NCBI GenBank assembly: GCA_018241525.1
Contig: JAFEDR010000014.1
Span: 62,001 to 126,000 of the forward strand
Direction of reading: 5' to 3'
Length of the DNA stretch: 64,000 nt
Origin: Pseudomonadota bacterium
GTDB taxonomy: Bacteria; Pseudomonadota; Gammaproteobacteria; Steroidobacterales; Steroidobacteraceae
Numbering within the stretch: position 1 is the stretch's first letter; each line of letters starts with the position of its first letter. Positions 37,851 to 47,913 of this stretch are shown piece by piece. Both the position numbers and the translations under genes were made by a program. The notes under the pieces are model-generated. The model saw nothing but the letters and a program-made list of their open reading frames with translations. It did no database searches and was not told the origin of the DNA.

Positions 37851-39266
37851 ATGGACACCGACCCCGCCGCCGGCACGATCTTCGACGCGGACCTGGTGCG
37901 CCGCTACGACAGGCCTGGACCGCGCTACACCTCCTACCCGACCGCGGTGCAGTTTCACCCGGGCTTTGGCGCGGCCGACTTCGCCGCCGCCGCGCGCGCG
38001 AGCAACGCCGCCCCCGCGAAGCCACTGTCGCTGTACGTGCACGTGCCGTTCTGCGAGAGCCCGTGCTTCTACTGCGGCTGCAACAAGGTCATCACCCGCG
38101 ACCACGGCCGCGCGCGGCCCTACCTCGAGCACCTCGCGCTCGAGGTCGCGCGCATGGGCGCGCTCTTCGACCGCGCCCGGCCGGTCGACCAGCTGCACTT
38201 CGGCGGCGGCACGCCGACCTTCCTCTCGGACGAGGAGCTCGAGCGGCTGCTCGCGCTGCTCGGCGAGCACTTCTCGCTGCGTCGCGACGCCGGCCGCGAG
38301 TACTCGATCGAGATCGACCCGCGCACCGTGACGCCCGAGCGCCTCGGCCGGCTGGTCGCGCTCGGCCTCAACCGCGTCAGCCTCGGCGTGCAGGACTTCG
38401 ACCCGGCGGTGCAGGCGGCGGTGAACCGGATCCAGCCGGTCGAGGACACCCTCGCGCTGATCCGCCGCGCGCGCGAGCTGCCGATCGACTCGGTCAGCGT
38501 CGACCTCATCTACGGCCTGCCGCGCCAGACGCGCGCGAGCTTCGCGCGCACGCTCGCGACCATCGTCGCGGCGCGCCCGGACCGGATCGCGGCCTACAGC
38601 TACGCGCACCTGCCGCACCTGTTCAAGCCGCAGCGGCAGATCAAGGTCGAGGACCTGGTGACGCCCGCCGAGAAGCTCGGGCTGCTCGGGCTCACGGTCG
38701 AGACCCTGACCGCGGCCGGCTACGTCTACGTCGGCATGGACCACTTCGCGCTGCCGGGCGACGAGCTGGTGCGCGCGCAGGCGGACGGCACGCTGCAGCG
38801 GAACTTCCAGGGCTACTCGACCCGCGCCGAGTGCGACCTCGTCGGCCTCGGCGTCAGCTCGATCTCGAAGGTCGGCGACTGCTACGCGCAGAACGCGAAG
38901 GGCCTGCCGGAGTACTACCGGCGGCTCGCCGCCGGCGGGCTCGCGACCGAGCGCGGCGTCGCGCTCGTGGCCGAGGACCGGCTGCGGCGCGACGTGATCC
39001 AGGGGCTGATGTGCGCGACCCGGCTCGACTTCGCGGCGATCGAGGCGCGCCACGGCATCCGCTTCGAGGAGCACTTCGCCGCCGAGCTCGAGCGGCTCGT
39101 TCCGCTCGCGGCCGACGGCCTCGTCGCGCGCGAGGGGCGGGGGCTCAAGATCCTGCCGCGCGGGCGGCTCTTGATGCGCAACGTCGCGATGGTGTTCGAC
39201 GCGCACCTGCCGCCGGCGCCGGCGGTGCCCGCCGCCGAGGCGCCGCGCTACTCGCGCGCCGTCTGA
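37851..39266 (+). CDS. hemN: Oxygen-independent coproporphyrinogen III oxidase
   Basis: 471 aa from ATG 37851. Radical-SAM motif 'HVPFCESPCFYCGCNK' (CxxxCxxC), 'FGGGTPTFLSDEELERLL', 'EYSIEIDPRTVTPERL', 'VDLIYGLPRQT' and the HemN C-terminal domain. Uses SAM and a 4Fe-4S cluster to make protoporphyrinogen precursors in haem synthesis without oxygen. Starts with the HemN-specific 'YDRPGPRYTSYPTAVQF', which separates it from HemW. Confidence 0.96.
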   Translation: MDTDPAAGTIFDADLVRRYDRPGPRYTSYPTAVQFHPGFGAADFAAAARASNAAPAKPLSLYVHVPFCESPCFYCGCNKVITRDHGRARPYLEHLALEVARMGALFDRARPVDQLHFGGGTPTFLSDEELERLLALLGEHFSLRRDAGREYSIEIDPRTVTPERLGRLVALGLNRVSLGVQDFDPAVQAAVNRIQPVEDTLALIRRARELPIDSVSVDLIYGLPRQTRASFARTLATIVAARPDRIAAYSYAHLPHLFKPQRQIKVEDLVTPAEKLGLLGLTVETLTAAGYVYVGMDHFALPGDELVRAQADGTLQRNFQGYSTRAECDLVGLGVSSISKVGDCYAQNAKGLPEYYRRLAAGGLATERGVALVAEDRLRRDVIQGLMCATRLDFAAIEARHGIRFEEHFAAELERLVPLAADGLVAREGRGLKILPRGRLLMRNVAMVFDAHLPPAPAVPAAEAPRYSRAV

Positions 39267-39270
39267 GCGC

Positions 39271-39987
39271 TCAGTCGGGCGGCGGCCCCACCAGCAGCCG
39301 CGTGCCCTCCGGCGCCGCGACGATCAGGTGCCGGTCCGGGTCGAGCGCGCGCGGCACCTTCACCTCCGGGGCGACGTCGAGGTCGGCGAGCCGCTCGCGC
39401 AGCTTGCCGGCATCGTCGGTGCTGAACACCAGCGTCGGCCGCGCCAGCTCGCGCGTCAGGTAGAGGCCGAGGTTCAGCGTGTCGCTCGTCAGCGAGAGGT
39501 GCGGCCAGGGGTCGTCGTCCTCGGACGCGGTCACGAAGCCGAGCTGCTCCCAGTAGGCCTGCGCCGCCGCGAGGTCGGCCACCGGCAGCGCGTACTCCTC
39601 GAACCAGCCGAGCTGCGCCGGCGCCGGGTGGTCGGGCGGCGAGAAGGTGCGCGCCTCGAGCAGCCGCACCTGCTGGCCGTCCGGGGAGGTGAACAGCGCC
39701 TCGTTGAAGCTGTCCTCGGCGAGCTGCAGCCTGTCGAACTCGATGCCGAGGTCCTCGAGCGCGCCGACGCGCTTGGCGAGCTCCGGCAGCACGTAGGTCA
39801 GCAGCGGCGCCGTGATCGCCTCCTCGCCGTGCAGCCCGATCGTGAGCCGCCCGTCGGTGACCACCGAGTAGTTGTGCGCCCAGGTCTCGCCGACGACCGC
39901 CTGCGCGTAGCCGAGCCGCTGGTAGAACTGCCACGACTCGAGGATCCGGGGCGCTGGCAGCGAGAACTCGAGGAAGCGTCCGAGCAT
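39271..39987 (-). CDS. Two-domain VOC-family protein
   Basis: 238 aa from ATG 39987. Two VOC modules: residues about 1-120 ('RILESWQFYQRLGYAQAV ... FTSPDGQQVRLLEA') and 125-238 ('WFEEYALPVADLAAAQAYWEQLGF ... LIVAAPEGTRLLVG'). Metal ligands are not obvious in both halves. Function unknown. Converges with hemN (stops 4 bases apart). Confidence 0.84.
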   Translation of the reverse strand: MLGRFLEFSLPAPRILESWQFYQRLGYAQAVVGETWAHNYSVVTDGRLTIGLHGEEAITAPLLTYVLPELAKRVGALEDLGIEFDRLQLAEDSFNEALFTSPDGQQVRLLEARTFSPPDHPAPAQLGWFEEYALPVADLAAAQAYWEQLGFVTASEDDDPWPHLSLTSDTLNLGLYLTRELARPTLVFSTDDAGKLRERLADLDVAPEVKVPRALDPDRHLIVAAPEGTRLLVGPPPD

Positions 39988-39999
39988 AGCGGCCGGAGT

Positions 40000-41205
40000 C
40001 TAGCCCGGCGCGGGCGCCGCCGTCTGCCGCGCGGCGGCGCGGGCCGCGAGGTGCGCGGCGAGCGCGACCGTGGCGGCCGCGGCGACGAAGGTGGTCACCG
40101 GCACCGGGGTCGCGGCCGAGGTCACCGACATCGCCTGCACCGCGATCGCGCCGAGGAACTGTTGCCCGAAGCCGAGGAGCCCCGAGGCGGTGCCGGCGTG
40201 CCGCGGTGCGAGTGCGACCGCGCTCGCGGTGAGGTTCGGCAGCGCCAGCCCCTGGCCGAAGCCGATCACCGTCCACGGCAGGAACAGCGCCGCCGGGTGC
40301 CAGGCGCCGCCGCGCGCGAGCGCACAGCCGACGAGCGCCGCCAGCGCCTGCAGCGCGATGCCGGCGGTCATCAGCCGCGCCATGCCGATCCGCACCGCCG
40401 CGCGCGACACCACGTAGTTGCCGAGGAAGTAGCCGGCCGACAGCGTCACGTACCAGGCGCCGTACTCGGCGGCGCCGCGGCCGAGGTGCTGGAACACGTA
40501 CGGCACGAGCGCGATGAACACGAAGAACACCGCGTAGATCACCGCGCTCTGGAACGCGTAGCCGAGGAACGCGCGGCGGCGGACGAGGTCGAGCGTCGCC
40601 GCGCCGATCTCGCGCACGCCGCGCGGCGCATGCGCGGCGCGCGTCTCCGGCAGGTAGCGCAGCGCCAGCAGCCCGATCGGCAGACCGCCGCCGAGCAGCA
40701 CCAGGAACACCGTGCGCCAGCCGAAGGCCTCGCCGAGCAGGCCGCCGAGCGTCGGCGCGAGCGAGTTGGCGAGCACCATGACCATCGTCAGGGTCGCGAG
40801 CCGGTGCGCCATGCGCTCGTGCGCGTAGCGGTCGCCGAGCATCGCGCGTGCGACCGTGACGCCGGCCGAGGAGCCGAACGCCACCACCACGCGCGCGAGC
40901 GCGAGCCAGCCGACGCTGGGCGCGAGGTAGGCGGCGAGGCTGCCCGTCACGAACACGGCGAGCCCGGCGAGGATCACCGGCCGGCGGCCGTAGCGGTCCG
41001 AGAGCGGCCCCCAGGCCAGCAGCCCGAGCGCGAACGCGACCAGCGGCGCGGTCAGCGTGACGCTCGCCGCGGCGACGCTGACGCCGAGGTCAGCGCGCGC
41101 CAGCGGCACCACCGGCACGTAGATGTTGAGCGCGACCGGCCCGGTCGCCGTGACCGCCGCCAGCAGCCCGAGCAGCGCGCGCTCCGAGAGCGCGCGGGCG
41201 GTCAA
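40000..41205 (-). CDS. MFS transporter (Bcr/CflA type)
   Basis: 401 aa from TTG 41205, which overlaps the stop of the aldehyde dehydrogenase (TTGA); the longer frame upstream lies in that gene. Twelve helices with 'GPVALNIYVPVVPLARADLGVS', 'PLSDRYGRRPVILAGLAVFV' (motif A) and 'EAFGWRTVFLVLLGG'. Bcr/CflA proteins pump out drugs and small metabolites. Translation coupling to a catabolic gene suggests a linked substrate. Confidence 0.9.
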   Translation of the reverse strand: MTARALSERALLGLLAAVTATGPVALNIYVPVVPLARADLGVSVAAASVTLTAPLVAFALGLLAWGPLSDRYGRRPVILAGLAVFVTGSLAAYLAPSVGWLALARVVVAFGSSAGVTVARAMLGDRYAHERMAHRLATLTMVMVLANSLAPTLGGLLGEAFGWRTVFLVLLGGGLPIGLLALRYLPETRAAHAPRGVREIGAATLDLVRRRAFLGYAFQSAVIYAVFFVFIALVPYVFQHLGRGAAEYGAWYVTLSAGYFLGNYVVSRAAVRIGMARLMTAGIALQALAALVGCALARGGAWHPAALFLPWTVIGFGQGLALPNLTASAVALAPRHAGTASGLLGFGQQFLGAIAVQAMSVTSAATPVPVTTFVAAAATVALAAHLAARAAARQTAAPAPG

Positions 41206-42698
41206 GACATCACGCCGCCGAGGCAGAGGTACTTGAGCTCGGTGAAGTCGAGGATGCCGTACTTCGAGCCCTCGCGGCCGACGCCCGACTCCTTCCAGCC
41301 GCCGAACGGCGCCTCCTCGGTCGAGATGATGCCGGTGTTGAGCCCGACGATGCCGTACTCGAGCGCCTCGCCGACCCGCCACGCGCGGCCGATGTCGCGG
41401 GTGTAGAAGTAGGCCGCCAGCCCGAACTCGGTGTCGTTCGCCATGCGGATCGCGTCCGCCTCGCTCTCGAAGCGGAAGATCGGCGCCACCGGGCCGAAGG
41501 TCTCCTCGCGCGCGACCTTCATCGCCGGCGTGACGTTCGTCAGGATCGTCGGCTCGAAGAACGTGCGGCCGAGCGCGTGGCGCTTGCCGCCGAGCACCAG
41601 CTTCGCACCCTTGCCGACGGCGTCGGCGATGTGCTCCTCGACCTTCAGTACCGCGTTGTCGTCGATCAGCGGGCCCTGCTCGGTGGGACCGGCGAGGCCG
41701 TCGCCGATGCGCAGCTTCTTGGTCGCCTCAATGAGCTTCTGGACGAACGCGTCATAGACGCCGGCCTGCACCAGCAGGCGGTTGGCGCAGACGCAGGTCT
41801 GGCCGGTGTTGCGGTACTTCGAGGCGATCGCGCCCGCGACCGCGGCGTCAAGGTCGGCGTCGTCGAACACGATGAACGGCGCGTTGCCGCCGAGCTCGAG
41901 CGAGACCTTCTTGACCGTGCTCGCGCACTGCTGCATCAGGAGCTTGCCGATCTCGGTGGAGCCGGTGAAGGTGATCTTGGCGACGTCGGCGCTCGAGGTG
42001 AGCTCGCCGCCGATCGCCGAGGCCTTGCCAGTCAGCACGTTGAACACGCCCGCCGGGACGCCGGCGCGCAGCGCGAGCTCGGCCTGCGCGAGCGCCGAGA
42101 ACGGCGTCGACTCCGCCGGCTTGATCACGATCGTGCAGCCGGCCGCGAGCGCGGCGCCCGCCTTGCGGGTGATCATGGCCGCCGGGAAGTTCCACGGCGT
42201 GATCGCGCCGACGACGCCGACCGGCTGGCGGATCGCGAAGATGCGCTTGTCCGCCATCGGCGAGGGGATCACGTCGCCATAGAGCCGGCGACCCTCCTCG
42301 CCGAACCACTCGTAGAACGAGGCGGCGTAGCCGACCTCGCCCTTGGCCTCGGCGAGCGGCTTGCCCTGCTCGGCGGTCATCAGCCGGCCGAGGTCCTCGG
42401 TGTTCGCGACCATGAGGTCGGCGAGCTTGCGCAGGATCTTGCCGCGCTCCTTGGCGGACTTGGCCGCCCAGGCCGGGAAAGCCGCCTTGGCGGCCGCGAT
42501 CGCGCGCTTCGTCTCGGCGGCGCCGCAGCGTGGTACGGTGCCGAGCAGCGCGCCGGTCGCCTTGTTGCGGACCTCGGTGGTTCCGCCGTCGTCGGCGCCG
42601 ACCCAGCGGCCGTCGATGAAGCACTGCTGCTTGAGCAGCGCGCCGTCGGCGAGCGTGAAGGTGGGGGTCGGGGCGGTGTCTTTCGGTACGGTGCTCAT
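41202..42698 (-). CDS. gabD: NAD(P)-dependent succinate-semialdehyde dehydrogenase
   Basis: 498 aa from ATG 42698. Full-length aldehyde dehydrogenase: 'GVVGAITPWNFPAAMITRKAGAALAAGCTIVIKPAE', 'FTGSTEIGKLLMQQCA', 'ELGGNAPFIVFDDADLD', catalytic Cys in 'NTGQTCVCANRLLVQ', and 'EEAPFGGWKESGVGREG'. Closest by pattern to GabD, which oxidises succinate semialdehyde to succinate; glutarate semialdehyde is another possible substrate. Confidence 0.92.
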   Translation of the reverse strand: MSTVPKDTAPTPTFTLADGALLKQQCFIDGRWVGADDGGTTEVRNKATGALLGTVPRCGAAETKRAIAAAKAAFPAWAAKSAKERGKILRKLADLMVANTEDLGRLMTAEQGKPLAEAKGEVGYAASFYEWFGEEGRRLYGDVIPSPMADKRIFAIRQPVGVVGAITPWNFPAAMITRKAGAALAAGCTIVIKPAESTPFSALAQAELALRAGVPAGVFNVLTGKASAIGGELTSSADVAKITFTGSTEIGKLLMQQCASTVKKVSLELGGNAPFIVFDDADLDAAVAGAIASKYRNTGQTCVCANRLLVQAGVYDAFVQKLIEATKKLRIGDGLAGPTEQGPLIDDNAVLKVEEHIADAVGKGAKLVLGGKRHALGRTFFEPTILTNVTPAMKVAREETFGPVAPIFRFESEADAIRMANDTEFGLAAYFYTRDIGRAWRVGEALEYGIVGLNTGIISTEEAPFGGWKESGVGREGSKYGILDFTELKYLCLGGVMS

Positions 42699-42742
42699 GG
42701 CGGTCTCTCTTCGGCGGTGTGGCCCGCCGGCGGCCCGGGGGC

Positions 42743-43408
42743 TCAGCCGACGTGGCGGTGGAGGAAATCGAGGGTGCGTTCGCGGGCGAGGCTCGCGCAG
42801 GCGGCATCGTAGGAGGCGCGCTCGCTGCAGTTGAAGCCGTGGCCGGCGGGGTAGAGGTAGTAATGGCCGAGCGGGTAGGCCTTCTTGACCGCCTCGACGT
42901 CGGCGAGCGGGATGTGCGCGTCCTGCTCGCCGAAATGGAACATCACCGGGCACTTCGGCGTGCGCTCGAGCGCCTTCGGCAGGCCGCCGCCGTAGTAGAC
43001 CACCGCGCAGGCGAGCGGCAGGTGGCAGGCGGCGAGGTAGGCGAGCGTCCCGCCCCAGCAGTAGCCGACCATGCCGACCCGGCCCGCGGGTGCGACCGCC
43101 TCGATCGCGGCCTGCAGGTCGAGCAGCGTCTGCTCGGGCCGCACCTGCTCGCGCAGCGCGCGGCCGCGGGCGCTGTCGGCGTAGGGTACGTCCGCGCCGC
43201 GCTCGGCGCGGTCGAAGAGCGCCGGCGCGATCGCCGCGAAGCCCGCCGCGGCGAAGTCGTCCGCGACGGCGCGGATGTGGGCGTTGACCCCGAAGATCTC
43301 CTGCACGACCACCACCGCGCCCCGCGGGCGGCCGGAAGGGCCGGCCCGGTAGGCCGCGAGGCGGTGGCCGTCGACGGCCTTGAGCTCCACGGTGGGGGTG
43401 GCGTTCAT
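42743..43408 (-). CDS. Dienelactone hydrolase family protein
   Basis: 221 aa from ATG 43408. 'AVVVVQEIFGVNAHIRAVADDFAAAGFAAIAPALFDR', nucleophile in 'GMVGYCWGGTLAYLAA' (Cys) and 'HYYLYPAGHGFNCSERASYD' (His), with Asp in 'EQDAHIPL'. Hydrolyses lactones such as dienelactone in aromatic breakdown, or related esters. Sits between the semialdehyde dehydrogenase and the homogentisate genes. Confidence 0.92.
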   Translation of the reverse strand: MNATPTVELKAVDGHRLAAYRAGPSGRPRGAVVVVQEIFGVNAHIRAVADDFAAAGFAAIAPALFDRAERGADVPYADSARGRALREQVRPEQTLLDLQAAIEAVAPAGRVGMVGYCWGGTLAYLAACHLPLACAVVYYGGGLPKALERTPKCPVMFHFGEQDAHIPLADVEAVKKAYPLGHYYLYPAGHGFNCSERASYDAACASLARERTLDFLHRHVG

Positions 43409-43499
43409 GGGGGGTGGGTTCCTGCCGGGCGCGCCGGCGAACGCCTATTTTGCGCGAGCGGCGCCGCCCGCACCACCCACGGGGCGCAATGCCCCGGGC

Positions 43500-44489
<990 letters not shown>

Positions 44490-44509
44490 GCCGACCCCCT
44501 GCCGCGCGC

Positions 44510-45667
44510 TCAGCGCGCCGCGCCCTTCCAGCTGTCGACGTAGCCGTGCCACTCGACCTCGGGCGCGGCGCGCCCGACCTCGAGCGCATCGCGCGCGTCG
44601 ATCATCACTGCGTACTCGTCGGTGCCCGGCTTCGTCTGCACCAGCATGCGCTCGAGCGCCTTCGGGTGCGGGCCGTGGGTGAAGCCCGACGGGTGGAAGG
44701 TCAGCATGCCCGGGTGGATGTTGTCGCGCGAGAAGAAGTCGCCCGCGTGGTAGAAGATCACCTCGTCGTAATCGTCGTTGTTGTGGAAGAACGGCACCTT
44801 GAGCGCGCCCGGGTCGGTCTCGAAGGGCCGCGGCACGAAGGTGCAGACCACGAAGCGGTTCGCGACGAAGGTCGTGTGCGCGGACGGCGGCAGGTGGTAG
44901 CGATGGCTCATCAGCGGCCGCAGGTCGCGCACGTTGATCCGGCAGGGCGCGAGGTCGCCGTGCCAGCCGACCGCGTCGAGCGGGTTCCACGGGAAGCGCG
45001 CGATCGAGACCTGCTGGCGACGCTTGATGCGTACCGACCACTCGCGGCTGCCGGCCGGCGCCCCGGGCGGACCCGCGTCCTGCTGCGCGCGGAATGCCTC
45101 GTCGAGCGCCGGCACGTCGAGCATCGCCGGGTCGAAGATCGCGTGCGGGCCGACGAGGCCCTTCTCCGGCAGCTGGTAGGCGCCGTTGGTCGCCTCGACG
45201 AGCAGTGCCTTGAGCGGCGCCGCGCACTCGAGCCGCCACATGGTGCCGCGCGGCAGCACCAGGTAGTCGCCCGGCGCGAGCGCGAGGTGGCCGAAGTCGC
45301 AGTAGAGCTCGGCGCTGCCGGCGTGCACGAACAAGAGCTCATCGCCGTCGGCGTTGCGCGCCAGGTGGTCCATCGACGTGGCGAGGTGCAGCCAGCGCAG
45401 CCGCACGTGCGCGTTCTCGAGCACTGGCGCGGCCTCCCACGGCGAGCTCATCGGCGCCGCGAGCCGCGCCAGGTCGAAGGCATGCGGCCTGAGCGGCCCC
45501 TCGAAGCTGGTCCAGCCGGTCGGCGGGTGGCGGTGGTGGAAGAACGCCGCCGGGCCGAAGAAGCCCTCCTTGCCCATCTCGCGCTCGTAGGTGCCGGGCG
45601 GCAGGTCGGCGTGCGCCTGGCGGCTCGCCGTGCCCTCGACGCGGGGGTACTGGATGTAGCGCTTCAT
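44510..45667 (-). CDS. hmgA: Homogentisate 1,2-dioxygenase
   Basis: 385 aa from ATG 45667. 'YREMGKEGFFGPAAFFHHRHPPTGW'-type start, 'GDYLVLPRGTMWRLE', 'NPLDAVGWHGDLAPCRIN' and 'IFYHAGDFFSRDNIHPGMLTFHPSGFTHGPHP' contain the His/Glu iron ligands. Shorter than the 430-aa enzymes of Pseudomonas but usual for this subgroup. Opens homogentisate to maleylacetoacetate. Twenty bases before the fumarylacetoacetase-family gene: one operon. An AT-rich palindrome lies upstream. Confidence 0.9.
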   Translation of the reverse strand: MKRYIQYPRVEGTASRQAHADLPPGTYEREMGKEGFFGPAAFFHHRHPPTGWTSFEGPLRPHAFDLARLAAPMSSPWEAAPVLENAHVRLRWLHLATSMDHLARNADGDELLFVHAGSAELYCDFGHLALAPGDYLVLPRGTMWRLECAAPLKALLVEATNGAYQLPEKGLVGPHAIFDPAMLDVPALDEAFRAQQDAGPPGAPAGSREWSVRIKRRQQVSIARFPWNPLDAVGWHGDLAPCRINVRDLRPLMSHRYHLPPSAHTTFVANRFVVCTFVPRPFETDPGALKVPFFHNNDDYDEVIFYHAGDFFSRDNIHPGMLTFHPSGFTHGPHPKALERMLVQTKPGTDEYAVMIDARDALEVGRAAPEVEWHGYVDSWKGAAR

Positions 45668-45695
45668 GACGGCTCCCTCCGGGATCCGCGGCAAT

Positions 45696-45715
45696 TTAGT
45701 AACAAATGAAACTAA
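45696..45715. promoter_or_regulatory. AT-rich imperfect palindrome upstream of hmgA
   Basis: TTAGTAACAAATGAAACTAA, 20 bp with TTAGT/ACTAA ends, strikingly AT-rich in a GC-rich background, 29 bases before the hmgA start. Shape and place fit an operator for a MarR-type or similar regulator of tyrosine breakdown; the regulator is not in the window. Confidence 0.45.
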
Positions 45716-45729
45716 TCGCAAGCGCGCCC

Positions 45730-45765
45730 CGGGTGGCCGGCCCCGGCGGCGGGGCCGGCCACCCG
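45730..45765. promoter_or_regulatory. Perfect 15-bp inverted repeat between hmgA and fadJ
   Basis: CGGGTGGCCGGCCCC, a six-base centre GGCGGC, then GGGGCCGGCCACCCG. No T-tract follows on either strand. It lies just upstream of the fadJ -10 box. Could be an operator or a strong hairpin separating the divergent units. Confidence 0.5.
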
Positions 45766-45769
45766 CTGG

Positions 45770-45775
45770 CATAAT
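45770..45775 (+). promoter_or_regulatory. Candidate extended -10 box of fadJ
   Basis: TGG followed by CATAAT (45770-45775), an extended -10 pattern, 29 bases before ATG 45805. A -35 at 17 bases would lie in the inverted repeat; none is convincing. Confidence 0.4.
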
Positions 45776-45804
45776 CGACCCGCGTCACGGCGAGGAATTC
45801 CCCC

Positions 45805-47913
45805 ATGAGCACGGCACAGACGACCCGCGAGGGTCCGGTCGCGGTCATCCGCTTCGGCGAGGGCCCGGTCAACAGCTTCGGCCACGCCACCCGCCGCGCG
45901 CTGACCGCCGCGGTCGACGCCGCGGTCGCCGACCCCGCGGTGACCGCGATCGTGATCACCGGCAACGGCGGGCTCTTTTCGGGCGGCGCCGACATCAAGG
46001 AGTTCGGCACGCCGGCGATGCTCGGCGCGCCGAACCTGCACAACGTGATCGCCGCGGTCGAGTCGAGCCCGAAGCCGGTGGTCGCGGCGATCGACGGCAT
46101 CTGCCTCGGCGGCGGCCTCGAGGTCGCGCTCGGCTGCCACTACCGTGTCGCGGGCGAGGGCGCGAAGCTCGGGCTCCCCGAGGTCAAGATCGGCCTCCTG
46201 CCGGGCGCCGGCGGCACGCAGCGCCTGCCGCGCCTGATCGGCGTCGAGAACGCGATCAACGTGATCCTGGGCGGGGAGCCGGTGCCGGCCAAGCTCTTCA
46301 AGGGCAGCCCGCTGCTCGATGCCGTCGTCGCCGGCGACCCGCTGCCCGCGGCCGTCAAGCTCGCCGCCGAGAAGGCCGCGGCCGGCGGCAAGCTGCCGAA
46401 GGCGCGCGACCTCAAGGTGCGCGGCGCGAACATCGAGGCGATCCTCGGTTTTGCGCGCACCACGGTCGGCGCGACCTTCCCGAACTTCCCGGCGCCGCTC
46501 AAGTGCCTCGATGCGATCGAGGCCGCGGCCACGAAGTCCTTCGAGGACGGGCTCGCGACCGAGCGGCAGCTCTTTGCCGAGCTCATGATGACGCCGGTGT
46601 CGCGGGCGCTCCGGCACGCGTTCTTCGCCGAGCGCGCCGCCGCCAAGATCCCGGACGTGCCCGAGTCGACGCCGACCCGCGAGGTCAAGAGCGCCGCCGT
46701 GATCGGCGCCGGCACCATGGGCACCGGCATCGCGATCAACTTCCTGAACGCCGGCATCCCGGTGTTCCTGCTCGAGGTCGGCGAGGAGGCGCTCGCCAAG
46801 GGCGTGGCGCGGATCCGTGACACCTACGCGGGGCAGGTCAAGAAGGGCCGCCTCAAGCCCGCCGACGCCGAGGCCAAGGCGGCGCTCCTGAAGCCGACGC
46901 TGAAGTACGAGGACATCGGCAGCGCCGACATCGTCATCGAGGCCGTGTTCGAGGACATGGACGTCAAGGCGAAGGTGTTCGCGACGCTCGACCGCGTGAT
47001 GAAGCCGGGCGCCATCCTCGCGAGCAACACCTCGACGCTCGACGTCGACAAGATCGCGGCGGTCACCAAGCGCCCGGGCGACGTGATCGGCACGCACTTC
47101 TTCAGCCCCGCGAACGTCATGAAGCTGCTCGAGGTGGTGCGCGGCAAGGCCACCCAGAAGGACGTGCTCGCGACCACGATGAAGCTCGCCAAGGCGCTCA
47201 GGAAGACCGCGGTGGTCTCCGGCGTCTGCGACGGCTTCATCGGCAACCGCATGATCGAGCAGTACTCGCGCCAGGCGCTGTTCATGGTCGACGAGGGCGC
47301 GAGCCCGGCCGAGATCGACGCCGCGGTCGAGAAGTTCGGCTTCGCGATGGGCCCGTTCCGGATGAGCGACCTCGCCGGCAACGACATCGGCTGGCACATC
47401 AGGAAGCGCCGCGCCATCGAGCATCCCGAGATCCGCTACTCGAAGGTTGCCGACAAGCTCTGCGAGCTCGGCCGCTTCGGCCAGAAGACCGGCGCCGGCT
47501 GGTACGACTACCGGCCGGGCGACCGCTCGGCCTACCCGTCGAAGGTGGTCGAGGACCTCATCGCCGCGCACCGCCAGACGCTCGGCCTCGCGAGCCGCAA
47601 GCTCGACGCGCGCGAGATCGTCGACCGGCTGGTCTACGCGCTCGTCAACGAGGCGGCCAAGATCCTCGAGGAGGGCATCGCGCTGCGCGCCTCCGACATC
47701 GACATCGTCTACCTCACCGGCTACGGCTTCCCGGTCTGGCGCGGCGGGCCGATGTGCTACGCGGACGAGGTCGGCGTCTACGCGGTCGCGCAGCGCATGC
47801 GCGAGCTTGCGCGCAACCCCTACGGCGACCCGGGCTTCTGGACGCCGGCGCCGCTGATCCAGCGCCTCGCGGCCGAGGGCCGGCCGTTCAACTCCGTCGG
47901 AGCGAAGTCATGA
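45805..47913 (+). CDS. fadJ: Multifunctional enoyl-CoA hydratase / 3-hydroxyacyl-CoA dehydrogenase
   Basis: 702 aa from ATG 45805. Hydratase domain (about 1-190): 'GGADIKEFGTP', 'GICLGGGLEVALGCHYRVAG', 'LPEVKIGLLPGAGGTQRLPRL'. Dehydrogenase domain: 'AAVIGAGTMGTGIAINFLNAGIPVFLLEV' (NAD), 'ASNTSTLDVDKIAAV', 'GTHFFSPANVMKLLEVVRG', 'CDGFIGNRMIEQYSRQ', then the two C-terminal domains. Carries out two steps of fatty acid beta-oxidation. Overlaps the thiolase gene by four bases. Confidence 0.93.
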   Translation: MSTAQTTREGPVAVIRFGEGPVNSFGHATRRALTAAVDAAVADPAVTAIVITGNGGLFSGGADIKEFGTPAMLGAPNLHNVIAAVESSPKPVVAAIDGICLGGGLEVALGCHYRVAGEGAKLGLPEVKIGLLPGAGGTQRLPRLIGVENAINVILGGEPVPAKLFKGSPLLDAVVAGDPLPAAVKLAAEKAAAGGKLPKARDLKVRGANIEAILGFARTTVGATFPNFPAPLKCLDAIEAAATKSFEDGLATERQLFAELMMTPVSRALRHAFFAERAAAKIPDVPESTPTREVKSAAVIGAGTMGTGIAINFLNAGIPVFLLEVGEEALAKGVARIRDTYAGQVKKGRLKPADAEAKAALLKPTLKYEDIGSADIVIEAVFEDMDVKAKVFATLDRVMKPGAILASNTSTLDVDKIAAVTKRPGDVIGTHFFSPANVMKLLEVVRGKATQKDVLATTMKLAKALRKTAVVSGVCDGFIGNRMIEQYSRQALFMVDEGASPAEIDAAVEKFGFAMGPFRMSDLAGNDIGWHIRKRRAIEHPEIRYSKVADKLCELGRFGQKTGAGWYDYRPGDRSAYPSKVVEDLIAAHRQTLGLASRKLDAREIVDRLVYALVNEAAKILEEGIALRASDIDIVYLTGYGFPVWRGGPMCYADEVGVYAVAQRMRELARNPYGDPGFWTPAPLIQRLAAEGRPFNSVGAKS

